DNA of 64,000 bases, taken from NCBI GenBank assembly GCA_003045065.1, contig PSQJ01000002.1:248001-312000 (forward strand), in the 5' to 3' direction. Numbering within the stretch: position 1 is the first letter of the stretch; each line of letters starts with the position of its first letter. Positions 18,459 through 28,718 of the stretch are shown here, piece after piece. The position numbers and the translations under genes were made by a program. Source of the stretch: Candidatus Liberibacter europaeus (GTDB taxonomy: Bacteria > Pseudomonadota > Alphaproteobacteria > Rhizobiales > Rhizobiaceae). The notes under the pieces are model-generated. The model saw nothing but the letters and a program-made list of their open reading frames with translations, made no database searches and had not been told where the DNA came from.

Positions 18459-21242
18459 TTGAATGAGCATATAGTATCCAGTGATGAAAAGGATGAAAAA
18501 GGCATAACTTCTATTTCAATAGTAGATGAAATGCAAAACTCTTACCTCTCCTACGCAATGAGCGTTATTGCTAGCCGTGCATTACCTGATGTGCGTGATG
18601 GTTTAAAAACTGTTCACCGTCGTATACTTTTCGGCATGATGCAGATGGGTGTCGAATGGAATAAAAAATACGTGAAGTGTGCGCGTATTTCCGGGGAAGT
18701 GATGGGTAAATTTCATCCACATGGTAATGCTGCTATTTATGATTCGTTGGCACGCATGGCACAGGATTGGTCTTTACGTTTGTTGTTAATTGATGGACAA
18801 GGTAATTTTGGTTCAATAGACGGTGATCCTCCTGCAGCGGAGAGGTATACTGAGTGTCGCTTGCAGAAAGCAGCACATTTTTTATTAGATGATTTGGATA
18901 AAAATACCGTTGATTTTCGTCCTAATTATGATGGTTCATTTCAAGAGCCAGTTGTTCTTTCTGCTAAATTTCCAAATTTGCTTGTAAATGGTGCTGGTGG
19001 TATTGCTGTCGGTATGGCTACCAATATTCCTTCTCATAATTTAGGAGAGGTAATTGATGGCTGTATAGCAGTTATTGAAAATCCAAATATCAGTTTAGAT
19101 GATTTAATGAATATTATTACTGGTCCGGATTTTCCTACAGGGGCCGTCATTTTAGGTCGTTCTGGAATCAAGAGTGCTTATGAAACTGGTAGAGGATCTA
19201 TCGTAATAAGAGGAGTTACTCATGTAGAGAAAATAGCAGGTGATCGTGAACAGATTGTTGTTACAGAGATTCCGTATCAGGTTAACAAAGCTACAATGCT
19301 TGAAAAGATCGCTGAATTGGTGCGAGACAAGCGTATCGTTGATATATCTGATTTGCGTGATGAGTCAGATCGACAGGGTTATCGTGTTGTTATTGAATTA
19401 AAGAGATCTGCTTCCTCTGATGTAATTTTAAACCAGTTATATCGACATACTTCTTTGCAGAGTTTGTTTAGTGTCAATATGGTAGCTTTGACTGGAATTA
19501 AACCTGAACGATTTACTTTGAAGGGTATGCTCAATTCTTTTATTGTTTTTCGTGAAGAAGTTGTTGTAAGAAGAACAAAATATTTATTAGGTAAAGCGCG
19601 TGATAGAGCTCATGTTTTGGTTGGTCTTGCCATTGCTGTTGCTAACTTAGATGATGTTGTGCGCATTATTCGTTTTTCCCCTAATCCAGATTCTGCTCGC
19701 AGAGAGTTGATGCAGAGGGGTTGGCGTGCCGTTGATGTTAAAGATTTGATTGATCTGATTGATGATTCGAGTTATACTATTGGCAGTAATGGAATTATAT
19801 ACCTCTCAGAGGTGCAAGCACGTGCTATTCTGGAACTTCGTTTAGCACGATTAACTGGATTGGGTCGTGATGATCTTTGTGATGAATTAGATAAGCTTGG
19901 TGGCGAAATCAAAAACTGCTTAGACATCTTATCTTCTAGATCTCGTGTATTGGATATTATCAAAGAAGAGTTTTTACATATTAAAGATGATCTTGGAACG
20001 CCTCGTCGTACTAAAATTGTGGAAGGTTTATTAGATATGGAAGATGAAGATTGCATTGTTAGTGAAGATGTTGTCGTCACTGTTTCTCATTTGGGATACG
20101 TAAAGCGGGTTCCTCTTTCCGTATATCGAGCTCAGCATCGTGGTGGAAAAGGTCGATCTGGTATGACGACTCGCGAGGAAGATTTTGTAACGAACTTATT
20201 TATTGTTAATACGCATACGCCTGTTTTATTCTTTTCATCTTTAGGATTAGTCTATAAAGAAAAAGTATGGCGTTTACCTACAGGATCTTCTAAAGCTCGA
20301 GGGAAGGCTTTGATTAATATTCTTCCTTTGAAACAAGGAGAACGTATTACGACTATTATGCCTCTACCAAATGATGAGTCTAGTTGGGGTAATTTAGATG
20401 TGATATTTGCTACTAAATTCGGCAATGTTCGGCGTAATAAGTTGTCTGATTTTACTAATGTGAAACGCAAAGGTAAGATTGCAATGCTTTTAGGAGAAGG
20501 CGATGAAATTATTTCCGTTGAGACTTGTAAGGAAGATAATGATGTATTATTAACCACTAAATTGGGAAAATGTATTAGGTTTTCAGTTCGTGATGTACGT
20601 GTTTTTGTTGGTCGAAAGTCAACTGGAGTAAGGGCTATATCTCTTTCTGAGGGAGATCAAGTGATCTCTATGGCTGTCATTTTACATTCTCATGCTGATT
20701 ACGATGAAAGAGTGCATTACATTAGGCTCATGTTGGCTAGGCGTCGTCTTGCTATAGTTGATGCTGAAAATGAAGGTATAGTTGAGGATGAAGATAGCAT
20801 TAACACTGATTCTACTCTTGAGGGAAAAATTTCAGACAGTCGTTTTGAAGAACTGCAATCACGTGAACAATTTATCTTAACTGTTTCAGAAAAAGGTTTT
20901 GGAAAGCGTACCTCCTCGTATGATTTTCGTATTTCTCGTCGTGGTGGTCAAGGAATTCGTGCTACCGATATTACAAAGATAGATGAAATAGGTCCATTAG
21001 TAGCTGCATTTCCGGTTAATGATAATGATCATATTATACTCGTTTCTGATAAAGGAACTTTGATTAGGGTTCCTGTGGATTATATTAGAATTGCTGGTCG
21101 TGCTACAAAGGGAGTAGGTATCTTGTCTACTGCTAAGGATGAACGAGTAGTATCAGTTGAGCGTGTTAGTGAATCTGACATTGATCAATTGAATTCGGTG
21201 GAATCAGTTGATAGCGTTGGTGAATCTGATATTGATCAATAG
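18459..21242 (+). CDS. gyrA: DNA gyrase subunit A
   Basis: 927 residues. GyrA cuts and rejoins DNA in the gyrase A2B2 complex and sets negative supercoiling. The breakage-reunion domain contains ALPDVRDGLKTVHRRILFGM, the quinolone region around HPHGNAAIYDSLARMAQDW, and the catalytic tyrosine Tyr130 in AAERYTECRL. The C-terminal beta-pinwheel carries the GyrA box QHRGGKGRSG. Translation most likely starts at TTG 18459 after GAAGGA (18441-18446), a slightly long spacing of 12 bases. The last 25 residues contain a repeated acidic peptide, ESDIDQ, from a local duplication. Confidence 0.97.
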   Translation: MNEHIVSSDEKDEKGITSISIVDEMQNSYLSYAMSVIASRALPDVRDGLKTVHRRILFGMMQMGVEWNKKYVKCARISGEVMGKFHPHGNAAIYDSLARMAQDWSLRLLLIDGQGNFGSIDGDPPAAERYTECRLQKAAHFLLDDLDKNTVDFRPNYDGSFQEPVVLSAKFPNLLVNGAGGIAVGMATNIPSHNLGEVIDGCIAVIENPNISLDDLMNIITGPDFPTGAVILGRSGIKSAYETGRGSIVIRGVTHVEKIAGDREQIVVTEIPYQVNKATMLEKIAELVRDKRIVDISDLRDESDRQGYRVVIELKRSASSDVILNQLYRHTSLQSLFSVNMVALTGIKPERFTLKGMLNSFIVFREEVVVRRTKYLLGKARDRAHVLVGLAIAVANLDDVVRIIRFSPNPDSARRELMQRGWRAVDVKDLIDLIDDSSYTIGSNGIIYLSEVQARAILELRLARLTGLGRDDLCDELDKLGGEIKNCLDILSSRSRVLDIIKEEFLHIKDDLGTPRRTKIVEGLLDMEDEDCIVSEDVVVTVSHLGYVKRVPLSVYRAQHRGGKGRSGMTTREEDFVTNLFIVNTHTPVLFFSSLGLVYKEKVWRLPTGSSKARGKALINILPLKQGERITTIMPLPNDESSWGNLDVIFATKFGNVRRNKLSDFTNVKRKGKIAMLLGEGDEIISVETCKEDNDVLLTTKLGKCIRFSVRDVRVFVGRKSTGVRAISLSEGDQVISMAVILHSHADYDERVHYIRLMLARRRLAIVDAENEGIVEDEDSINTDSTLEGKISDSRFEELQSREQFILTVSEKGFGKRTSSYDFRISRRGGQGIRATDITKIDEIGPLVAAFPVNDNDHIILVSDKGTLIRVPVDYIRIAGRATKGVGILSTAKDERVVSVERVSESDIDQLNSVESVDSVGESDIDQ
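21161..21240 (+). repeat. Imperfect duplication encoding the GyrA tail
   Basis: A unit ending GTGAATCTGACATTGATCAA (within 21161-21189) recurs as GTGAATCTGATATTGATCAA (within 21214-21240), separated by about 24 bases. It encodes RVSESDIDQ and SVGESDIDQ at the extreme GyrA C terminus. Confidence 0.8.
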
Positions 21243-21566
21243 TTTTAGAGTGAATAAGAAGCATTTTCCTTTTTACGTGTAAAAGTAATTCTATTTTTAT
21301 TCAATTATAATATAATTTTTGTATATTAGATGATAAAAATGGTTTTTCTTAGTTAGTGTATTGTTCTGTTGTTTACAAATGTATTGCATGACAACGGTGG
21401 TTTATATGTTAATTTTAGATTTATTTGAAATATATTAGTCGGGTACCTTTTGATTTTCTATACCAACATATGGGATATGTATGAATATGTAGGTTAGAAT
21501 TGCAAATTTAATATTTAATTATAAAATATTATTTTCTATTTTTAGAATCAAAAAAGGATCTTGTTC
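21243..21566. other. gyrA-coaD spacer
   Basis: 324 bases with no gene. A quasi-palindrome TTTTACGTGTAAAA lies at 21271-21284, soon after the gyrA stop, and may serve as a weak terminator; the identical 14-mer is found upstream of comM at 58623-58636. AAAAAAGGATC at its end is the coaD ribosome binding site. Confidence 0.6.
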
Positions 21567-22070
21567 GTGACGAAAAAGGCTGTTTATACAGGATCTTTTA
21601 ATCCTATTACTAATGGGCATATGGATATAATAATTCAGGCACTTTCGTTTGTTGAAGATTTGGTTATAGCTGTTGGATGTCATTCTTCTAAACAAAAAAC
21701 ATTTCTTTCGGTACAAAATCGCTTAGAATTAATTATGAGATCTATTGATTATTTGATTCCAGATCATAGAAAAAGAGTTTCTGTAATATCTTTTGAGGGA
21801 TTAGCCGTTAATTTGGCCAAAGATGTTTCTGCCCAAGCGATAATACGTGGCTTGAGGGATATGACTGATTTTGAGTATGAAATGCGTATGGCATCTATTA
21901 ATCGCCATCTTTTACCGGAAATTTCAACAATCGTACTTTTTTCTGGGGAATCTTTTCGATATGTTAGCTCTACTTTGGTACGACATTTAATCTCAATGGG
22001 CGAAGATATCACTTCTTTTACGCCATATCCTGTGAGCGCTTTTTTAAAAGATCATTACAGAAAATCTTAA
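21567..22070 (+). CDS. coaD: Phosphopantetheine adenylyltransferase
   Basis: CoaD transfers AMP from ATP to 4'-phosphopantetheine in the fourth step of coenzyme A synthesis. The nucleotidyltransferase motif T/HxGH appears in AVYTGSFNPITNGHMDII, and the C-terminal motif in SGESFRYVSSTLVRHLI replaces the usual SSS-S/T-x-VR block with YVSSTLVR. With GTG 21567 as start it has 167 residues, the normal size. That start is preferred because AAGGA (21554-21558) lies eight bases upstream; the alternative TTG at 21561 is only two bases away. Confidence 0.95.
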   Translation: MTKKAVYTGSFNPITNGHMDIIIQALSFVEDLVIAVGCHSSKQKTFLSVQNRLELIMRSIDYLIPDHRKRVSVISFEGLAVNLAKDVSAQAIIRGLRDMTDFEYEMRMASINRHLLPEISTIVLFSGESFRYVSSTLVRHLISMGEDITSFTPYPVSAFLKDHYRKS

Positions 22071-22273
22071 GAAATACTCATATAAAAAATTATTGTAAAC
22101 TAGGATGGTATATGAAATTGCTGTTTGTGGTATATTATTTATTTTTTTAGTATGTACGATTTTTGGTTCATAATTCATAACATGAAGCTTTTTATCATTT
22201 AGAAATAAGTTTTCTGATTTTATGACATTAATATAAATAATAGGGAGGATCTTACGAAGATGATTATGCAATT

Positions 22274-23365
22274 ATGATGGTTAAAGAATTTGACTTTCAT
22301 CTTCCATCTTCTAGAGTTGCTTTAAGACCAGCATCTCCTAGGGATAGTGCACGTCTTATGGTTGTTCGTTCAGATTTATCATCTCCTTTGAATATTTCAG
22401 ATCATTTTGTACGTGATTTACTGATGTTTTTGAATCCTAATGATGTGATTGTTTTTAACGATACCAAGGTTATTACAGCGCAATTAAGAGGAATACTACT
22501 TCGTCATAAAAATGATACTGAAACTTGGATATCTTGTACTTTGCATATGCGTGTTTCTCCCAATAGTTGGTTTGCTTATGTTCGTTCTATTAAGAAGGTT
22601 AAAGAAGGAGATAAAATTTATTTTTTTTCTCAAGACGGACAATTTAAGTTAGAAGCAATAATTACAAAAAAGTGTAATACAGGGGAAATTTTATTGGTTT
22701 TTTCTACATCAGGTGTAGAATTAGATATGGCTATTGCTATGGTAGGTACTATTCCGTTACCGCCTTATATTTCAAGAAAACGTTCTATAGATGAGAGAGA
22801 TTATGTTGATTATCAAACGACATATGCTAAAGTCCAAGGTTCAGTTGCAGCTCCTACGGCTGGTCTCCATTTTACGCGTGATCTATTATCTAAAATTGTT
22901 GCCAGTGGTATTAAAACGCATTTTATAACTTTACATGTTGGAGCTGCTACTTTTATGCCGGTAAGAGTAAAAGATACTGATGATCATGTTATGCATAGTG
23001 AATTGGGATTTATAGATGTGAAAACAGCACAATCTTTAAATAAGGTTAAATCGCAGGGAGGGCGTATTATTGCTGTTGGTACTACTTCATTGCGTCTTTT
23101 AGAAACTGCAACTATGGAAGATGGTACTATTATTCCTTGGTCTGGAGCAACTAATATTTTTATCACTCCAGGATATCGTTTTCGTGCTGTAGATATATTG
23201 ATTAGTAATTTCCATTTACCTAAATCGACGTTATTAATGTTGGTATCTGCTTTTTGTGGAATAGAAGAGACAAAAAAAATTTATCAACATGCTATTGATA
23301 ATTCTTATCGTTTTTATTCCTATGGTGATGCAAGTTTTCTTTTTAAAAAAGACGTTGTTTCTTAA
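22274..23365 (+). CDS. queA: tRNA preQ1(34) S-adenosylmethionine ribosyltransferase-isomerase
   Basis: 363 residues. QueA moves the ribosyl part of S-adenosylmethionine onto preQ1 in tRNA to make epoxyqueuosine. Diagnostic blocks are FDFHLPSSRVALRPASPRDS at the N terminus, VIVFNDTKVITAQLRG, YQTTYAKVQGSVAAPTAGLH, and ISNFHLPKSTLLMLVSAF near the end. Two adjacent ATG codons (22274 and 22277) are possible starts. It lies upstream of tgt on the same strand; the two enzymes act in successive steps of queuosine formation. Confidence 0.97.
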   Translation: MMVKEFDFHLPSSRVALRPASPRDSARLMVVRSDLSSPLNISDHFVRDLLMFLNPNDVIVFNDTKVITAQLRGILLRHKNDTETWISCTLHMRVSPNSWFAYVRSIKKVKEGDKIYFFSQDGQFKLEAIITKKCNTGEILLVFSTSGVELDMAIAMVGTIPLPPYISRKRSIDERDYVDYQTTYAKVQGSVAAPTAGLHFTRDLLSKIVASGIKTHFITLHVGAATFMPVRVKDTDDHVMHSELGFIDVKTAQSLNKVKSQGGRIIAVGTTSLRLLETATMEDGTIIPWSGATNIFITPGYRFRAVDILISNFHLPKSTLLMLVSAFCGIEETKKIYQHAIDNSYRFYSYGDASFLFKKDVVS

Positions 23366-23571
23366 TATTATATATTCTTTGGAAAATGTTTTTGTAATTT
23401 TAGGCAGTATAAGTAATTTTCAAGCGTAATTCAGATCATTATTTTAATAATATGTTATGCTTTATCATGTTTCTACATTTTTTGTTACGTTCGTGATAGA
23501 GAAAATTTCTGCTATTCAAAAAAATATTTTTCTTTTTTATATATCTCAGGGCAATATGGAGAGGTATTATT

Positions 23572-24726
23572 GTGATTTGTGAAAATATTGATCTTGATAA
23601 AGTATTTTGTTTCAAGATCCAATCTAGAAGTGATAGTGCTCGTTTAGGTAATATAACAACTTCTAGGGGTTCCATTAGAACACCAGCATTTATGCCTGTT
23701 GGTACTTGTGGAGCGGTTAAGGCTATGTACTTTGATCAAGTGCGTAATTTAGGTACAGATGTCATTTTGGGAAATGCATATCACTTGATGCTACGACCTG
23801 GTGCTGAGCGTATTTCTCGTTTAGGTGGGATGCATAAATTTATTCGTTGGCCTCGTCCTATATTGACAGATTCTGGTGGTTTTCAGGTGATGTCCCTTTC
23901 AAAATTGTGTTCCGTAGATGAACAAGGAGTTAGTTTTAGAAGTCATATTGATGGTAGTTTGCATTATATGTCGCCGGAAGATTCAATTGATATTCAAAAT
24001 CTTCTGGGATCTGATATACAGATGCAGCTTGATGAATGCTTGGCATTGCCAGCTAATTACAAAGAAATTAAGCGTGCTATGGAATTATCATTGCGATGGG
24101 CAGAAAGATCTCTAGTGGCATTCGGAAATCAACCAAATAAAGCTATGTTTGGTATTGTTCAGGGGGGAGATAATATTGAATTGAGATCTTTTTCTGCAGA
24201 AAGATTAAAAGAACTAGATCTTAAGGGTTATGCTATTGGCGGTCTAGCAGTTGGTGAGCCACAACATGTGATGTTACATATTTTATCAAATGTTGTTCCA
24301 ATTTTGCCAGTTGAAAAACCGCGTTATTTGATGGGTGTTGGAACTCCAGATGATATTTTAAAGTCTGTAAGCTATGGTATAGATATGTTTGATTGCGTTA
24401 TGCCTACCCGTGCAGGACGACATGGTTTATCTTTTACCCGTTTTGGTAAAATAAATTTGCGCAATGCAAGGCATGCTGATGATATGCGTCCCTTGGATGA
24501 GACATCTGATTGTCCAGCGTTATGTGATTATTCTCGTGCTTATTTGCATCATCTTTTACGTGTTAACGAATCTTTAGCTGGTATGATTATTTCTTGGGCA
24601 AACCTTGCCTATTATCAGGACTTAATGGCAAATATAAGACATGCTATTGCTGAAGATCGTTTTGCAGAATTTATGATTCAAACGCAAGAAAATTGGCTAA
24701 AAGGCGACATTCCTCCGCTTGTTTGA
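23572..24726 (+). CDS. tgt: Queuine/preQ1 tRNA-guanine transglycosylase
   Basis: 384 residues. Tgt swaps guanine-34 of GUN-anticodon tRNAs for preQ1. The substrate pocket appears in ILTDSGGFQVMSL, MQLDECLAL, IGGLAVGEP and MFDCVMPTRAGRHG, the last holding the catalytic aspartate. The GTG start follows GGAGAGG (23558-23564) by seven bases. Oddity: the structural zinc site is usually CxCxxC followed by a histidine, but here the loop reads TSDCPALCDYSRAYLHHL, so one expected cysteine is serine and the spacing differs. It lies 206 bases after queA. Confidence 0.96.
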   Translation: MICENIDLDKVFCFKIQSRSDSARLGNITTSRGSIRTPAFMPVGTCGAVKAMYFDQVRNLGTDVILGNAYHLMLRPGAERISRLGGMHKFIRWPRPILTDSGGFQVMSLSKLCSVDEQGVSFRSHIDGSLHYMSPEDSIDIQNLLGSDIQMQLDECLALPANYKEIKRAMELSLRWAERSLVAFGNQPNKAMFGIVQGGDNIELRSFSAERLKELDLKGYAIGGLAVGEPQHVMLHILSNVVPILPVEKPRYLMGVGTPDDILKSVSYGIDMFDCVMPTRAGRHGLSFTRFGKINLRNARHADDMRPLDETSDCPALCDYSRAYLHHLLRVNESLAGMIISWANLAYYQDLMANIRHAIAEDRFAEFMIQTQENWLKGDIPPLV

Positions 24727-24995
24727 GTTTGTACATGAGTGGAATTATATTATAATCATCTTTTTATATCTTCTACGTTTTACAATTGTATCTAAATTAT
24801 ATTACTAATAATAAATAAAAATATGTTATTAGTATAATTAAATAGGATATGATTTTTTTTATAATGCAATTATTTAAAAATAAGCTAGAATAGTCTAGCA
24901 TTATTATAAAAATAAACATATAAGATCTATACCTTTTGTGATTTTAACACGTTATCATCTTGTACAAGCAAACACCCTCTGGTGTAGATAAAAAA

Positions 24996-25081
24996 GCGGT
25001 CGTGGCGGAATTTGGTATACGCGCAGCGTTGAGGTCGCTGTAGGGAAACCTATGGAAGTTCGAGTCTTCTCGACCGCACCA
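24996..25081 (+). tRNA. tRNA-Leu (anticodon GAG)
   Basis: An 86-base class II tRNA with encoded CCA. The acceptor strands GCGGTCG and CGACCGC pair fully. The anticodon stem CAGCG/CGCTG closes the loop TTGAGGT, giving anticodon GAG, which reads CUU and CUC. The long variable arm TAGGGAAACCTA is typical of leucine tRNAs, and the T-loop is TTCGAGT. It sits alone between tgt and lipB. Confidence 0.96.
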
Positions 25082-25106
25082 AAATTAATTTTTTTATGGA
25101 ATTATA

Positions 25107-25853
25107 TTGTCAAGAAATGATATAAAAATAGAAATGTTGCCCATAGTAGATATTCCTCCTGTTCGTTGGTGGATAACTGACTTTCCTATTCCTTATGAAG
25201 AATCAAATAAGATAATGGAAAATGAGGTTCAAATTATTGCTAGAGGTGATGTAGAGGAGCTTGTTTGGGTACTTGAACATCCTGCTATGTATACCGGCGG
25301 AACCAGTGCTAATTGCCAAGATTTACTGTCTTATAAACGCTTTCCTGTTTACCGCACAGGACGTGGTGGTGGATATACCTATCATGGACCTGGACAACTA
25401 ACCGTTTATTGCATGCTAAATCTTAAGAAACGTAATAAAGATATCCGTTGTTTTATTGCATCCTTAGAAGAAATTATTATTAGAACTCTAAAACAATTGG
25501 GAATAACTGGTGAGCGACGTGAGGATCGTGTCGGTATTTGGGTTGTTCGACCACAAAAAACAACATCATCACCTTTGGTTGAAGAAAAAATCGCAGCTAT
25601 TGGAATACGAATAAAAAAATGGGTCTCTTTTCATGGATTTTCGATAAATATTGATCCAGATTTAAGCCATTATGATGGAATTATTCCTTGTGGTATCAAC
25701 AAATATGGAGTTACTAGCTTAAAAGATCTTGGATTTTTTTATACAAAAGAATATGTCCATTCCATAATTAGAGAATCATTTGAAAGCATCTTCGGACCAA
25801 CGGAATTACGTGAATATAAAAAACAAATCCCACTTAATCCTATTAATAATTAA
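25107..25853 (+). CDS. lipB: Octanoyl-[acyl-carrier-protein]:protein N-octanoyltransferase
   Basis: 248 residues. LipB transfers octanoate from acyl carrier protein to the lipoyl domains of 2-oxoacid dehydrogenases and the glycine cleavage system; LipA then adds sulphur. Family blocks are EHPAMYTGGTS, RTGRGGGYTYHGPGQLTVY, the lysine-containing IAAIGIRIKKWVSFHGF and the catalytic cysteine in IIPCGINKYGVTSL. The start is probably TTG 25107, six bases after ATGGA; ATG 25134 is an alternative losing nine residues. The gene directly follows tRNA-Leu. Confidence 0.95.
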   Translation: MSRNDIKIEMLPIVDIPPVRWWITDFPIPYEESNKIMENEVQIIARGDVEELVWVLEHPAMYTGGTSANCQDLLSYKRFPVYRTGRGGGYTYHGPGQLTVYCMLNLKKRNKDIRCFIASLEEIIIRTLKQLGITGERREDRVGIWVVRPQKTTSSPLVEEKIAAIGIRIKKWVSFHGFSINIDPDLSHYDGIIPCGINKYGVTSLKDLGFFYTKEYVHSIIRESFESIFGPTELREYKKQIPLNPINN

Positions 25854-26788
25854 CTGGAACTAGAATTTATAAAAAAATGTTTTTCAAATTTTTAATACTT
25901 TAAAATATATTTTTAGAACACATATCAATTTAAATTATAAAACAAAGAATAAAATCACGCATAATTATACGTCAACAATTTCATAGAGTAACAAATCAAT
26001 AATATACTTCTCCACAAATCTACTTGCAAAAAACATATAAAAGGTGTGAAAGGTCGTTAAAAAAGTTAGTAAAATCAATGAGTCAAGCTTTGATGGCAAT
26101 CTGCTTAAGTGGTTGATTTTACGTCATAAATCCATTTCCACACAAATAAATAAAAAAAATAATATAAGAGGATGTTACTTTTATAATTATAATATAAATA
26201 AATATTAAGTCGCAAAAAATAATAGATTAAAACTATATGTTTCTAAAAATTGTTATAAAATATTATTTATTTGATATACAATACAAAGTATTTATATAAT
26301 TAATTGAGGTATTTAATGTGATTTCTGTATTTGAGAATTTAATCAATTTTTTACAAGTAAAGTGTTAGAACTTGTTATCCAATCATGATATTTATAGTTA
26401 TGTAAATTATAATCCATAATACTGTTCAAACAATATCAATAAACTAGGTGGATAACGCTTTATACATTGATTTTGAGTTTTTATATATGTCTTTTCCCTT
26501 TAGGAAAACCATCCTTTGATGCTTTCATTAAATACTAGGCGATTGCTAAGCAAATGTTTAGTAGATTTGAGTGATATCGCAACAAACAGTAATAATGCTT
26601 TTATTTTCGTGGGTTAAGATTTTTAGCAATTTGAAATTCAATAATCAAGCGGTAGAAAAACTGATAAATTAAATATGTTTTATATACTATAATAAAATCA
26701 CTTATCATTATACAATATTGATTTGTTTAACTAATGGATTAGAGTGGAAGAGACAAGTCAATGGTGTGTATTAGACTAGTATTAACTA
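25854..26788. other. Gene-poor AT-rich region between lipB and an exported protein gene
   Basis: 935 bases, with lipB ending and the minus-strand exported-protein gene also ending here (convergent). I find no frame with a start, ribosome binding site and protein-like composition. The sequence is poly-A/T-rich with scattered stop codons on both strands; probably decayed DNA. Confidence 0.6.
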
Positions 26789-27784
26789 TTATTTGTTTTG
26801 TCCGAGTTTATCCATCCTTTTTTGTCGTAAAAGTATTTCTACTGACATATTTTTTCCAGATATTACTGAAAAATCTCGGTGGTAGATTCTGTCTTTGTTT
26901 CGGGCAACAGCAACATAATCTCCTTCTGCAAGGATCATAGAAGGAGAAGCTTTAATGCTTTCTCCTATTGTATCTCCGCTAATTGTTGATATCAACCATG
27001 CGGTATCAGCTATAGCTTCTCCGCCTTCTTCTGAAACCAGTTTAAATGTTACTTTAGCTGATCTGTTTTGAATTGTTACATCAATAATTTTTCCAGGTTC
27101 TACTTTAACTATAGTGCTGACAACGGCATTGTAATTTCCATAATTAGAAGTTATTTGATAATTATTCGCTCCCAATCGCACTATTATTCCAGCTCTTACT
27201 TTATCAGCAATAATTATGGGTGTTTGATTGGGATTAGAATAAATAGAAAATTTTAGCTCATCGTCTAAAATTAGTGAATTTGCTTCATATATGCTGTGCA
27301 ATCGCACTCCTCCTGCATTGAGGACAAATACATGATTTTGAATTTTTTCTGTCGGTCTAACAGTTAATTTTTTGACTACACCAGCATGACCAAAAGATGC
27401 GCTAACAAGGTAATCTCCTGCAAAAAGTTCAAGGGATATTTTCCCTCCTATTATTTTTTTTATGGGCGATAATATTTCCTTTTTATTGGGAGAAGTATCA
27501 AATACATGCCAAGAAATGCCGCTATTTATAGGTGGTCCTTTTTCTGTCAATCGTGCTTCACAAATGATTTTTTGTATAGGAGCTATTCTTTTACCCCTAG
27601 ATGTATTGCTAGAAATTATAGGCGGTTTAAATGTTGTAGGCACGCTATTTGTTGGCTCTGCTTCTTTAGCATATAATGAGAAAGAGCAGAAAACGCTGAT
27701 AATAATTCCTATCACATGATGCCATATAAACGAATTATTTTTGATTCTTTTATATAATGAATGTAGTATCATTGATTTCATCAA
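26789..27784 (-). CDS. Conserved exported protein with signal peptide, unknown function
   Basis: 331 residues. The N terminus is basic (KRIKNN) followed by a hydrophobic stretch at about 23-37 and a signal peptidase site after Ala39 (SLYA|KEAEP). The mature part is rich in beta-strand-like segments and seems internally repetitive: several modules end in phrases like GDYLVSASFGHAG, GANNYQITSNYGNY and GDYVAVARNKDR, as in beta-sandwich periplasmic proteins. No catalytic motif is visible. Related-looking exported proteins occur in Rhizobiales, but I cannot name a family with confidence. It is flanked by long gene-poor DNA on both sides. Confidence 0.75.
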   Translation of the reverse strand: MMKSMILHSLYKRIKNNSFIWHHVIGIIISVFCSFSLYAKEAEPTNSVPTTFKPPIISSNTSRGKRIAPIQKIICEARLTEKGPPINSGISWHVFDTSPNKKEILSPIKKIIGGKISLELFAGDYLVSASFGHAGVVKKLTVRPTEKIQNHVFVLNAGGVRLHSIYEANSLILDDELKFSIYSNPNQTPIIIADKVRAGIIVRLGANNYQITSNYGNYNAVVSTIVKVEPGKIIDVTIQNRSAKVTFKLVSEEGGEAIADTAWLISTISGDTIGESIKASPSMILAEGDYVAVARNKDRIYHRDFSVISGKNMSVEILLRQKRMDKLGQNK

Positions 27785-28718
27785 CTTGGTTTGAATTGCT
27801 TTATTATTTTCAAAACAATCTCCCTTTTAGGATATCTTGTAACAACATCTCTGTATTAGTGTAGATTATCATGCTAAATTACCATTTTGATAAAACAAAT
27901 TATAGCCATTGATGACAATCGGCATAAAAGGGGATTTTTTAATTTATATATGTGATACATATTAATTTATTTGGGACTCTATTTCAGTTAATTTCGTATT
28001 ATTTTTAAAGAATTATCATAAATTAAATGACTTAGACAAATTTTTGCAAATTATTTCGTTATACTCTTAATTATATATAAATATCCAATTACAAAATAAT
28101 ATTTAAAAGTGATTATTTCAAATATTTTTCAGATAAAAATTACTCATGACTATACTAGTTTAATATATAAGTTTATTTTCAAAATACAATTAATTATCTT
28201 ATAGCTTATGATGTGAAATGTTTTATTACCTGTTCTAGTTTGATTAATCAGCTTGAACACATAGCCATGCAAAAACACGTTATATGTTTAGATAATATTT
28301 ATGATACTAGCATAATATAGATATTTTCTATCTATTAATAATATACTTTTTCGTTAATTATTAAATTATTTCTGATAGAGTAACGGTCATTAGGTATTTT
28401 ATTAGTTATAATATTATGATATTTGCATTTGTACGTGTTATTTAATGTATATTGTTACAAAGTGAAAGATATATTATCTATTGGGAATTATTGCTATTTT
28501 TTTACATAGTAATCAGTAAAGGTATTATGATTTGATCTACGAATAGTTTTTTGGTATCCTGTTAATACATAGAAATGTATATTCAACGTAATGTATGTTT
28601 TTCAAGATGTAGATCACCTTTGATTGTTTTTTAGTAACTATTTTTCATGGTAGATTTTTATTGTTGATGAATTAACTTTTTATATACCATTGCTATTGTG
28701 ACTTTCAGGTAAGTAAAG
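27785..28718. other. Gene-poor AT-rich region
   Basis: 934 bases between a divergent gene pair (exported protein on minus, small membrane protein on plus). No frame is convincing on either strand, and I see no tRNA-like fold or strong hairpin. Promoters for both neighbours must be here. Confidence 0.6.
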
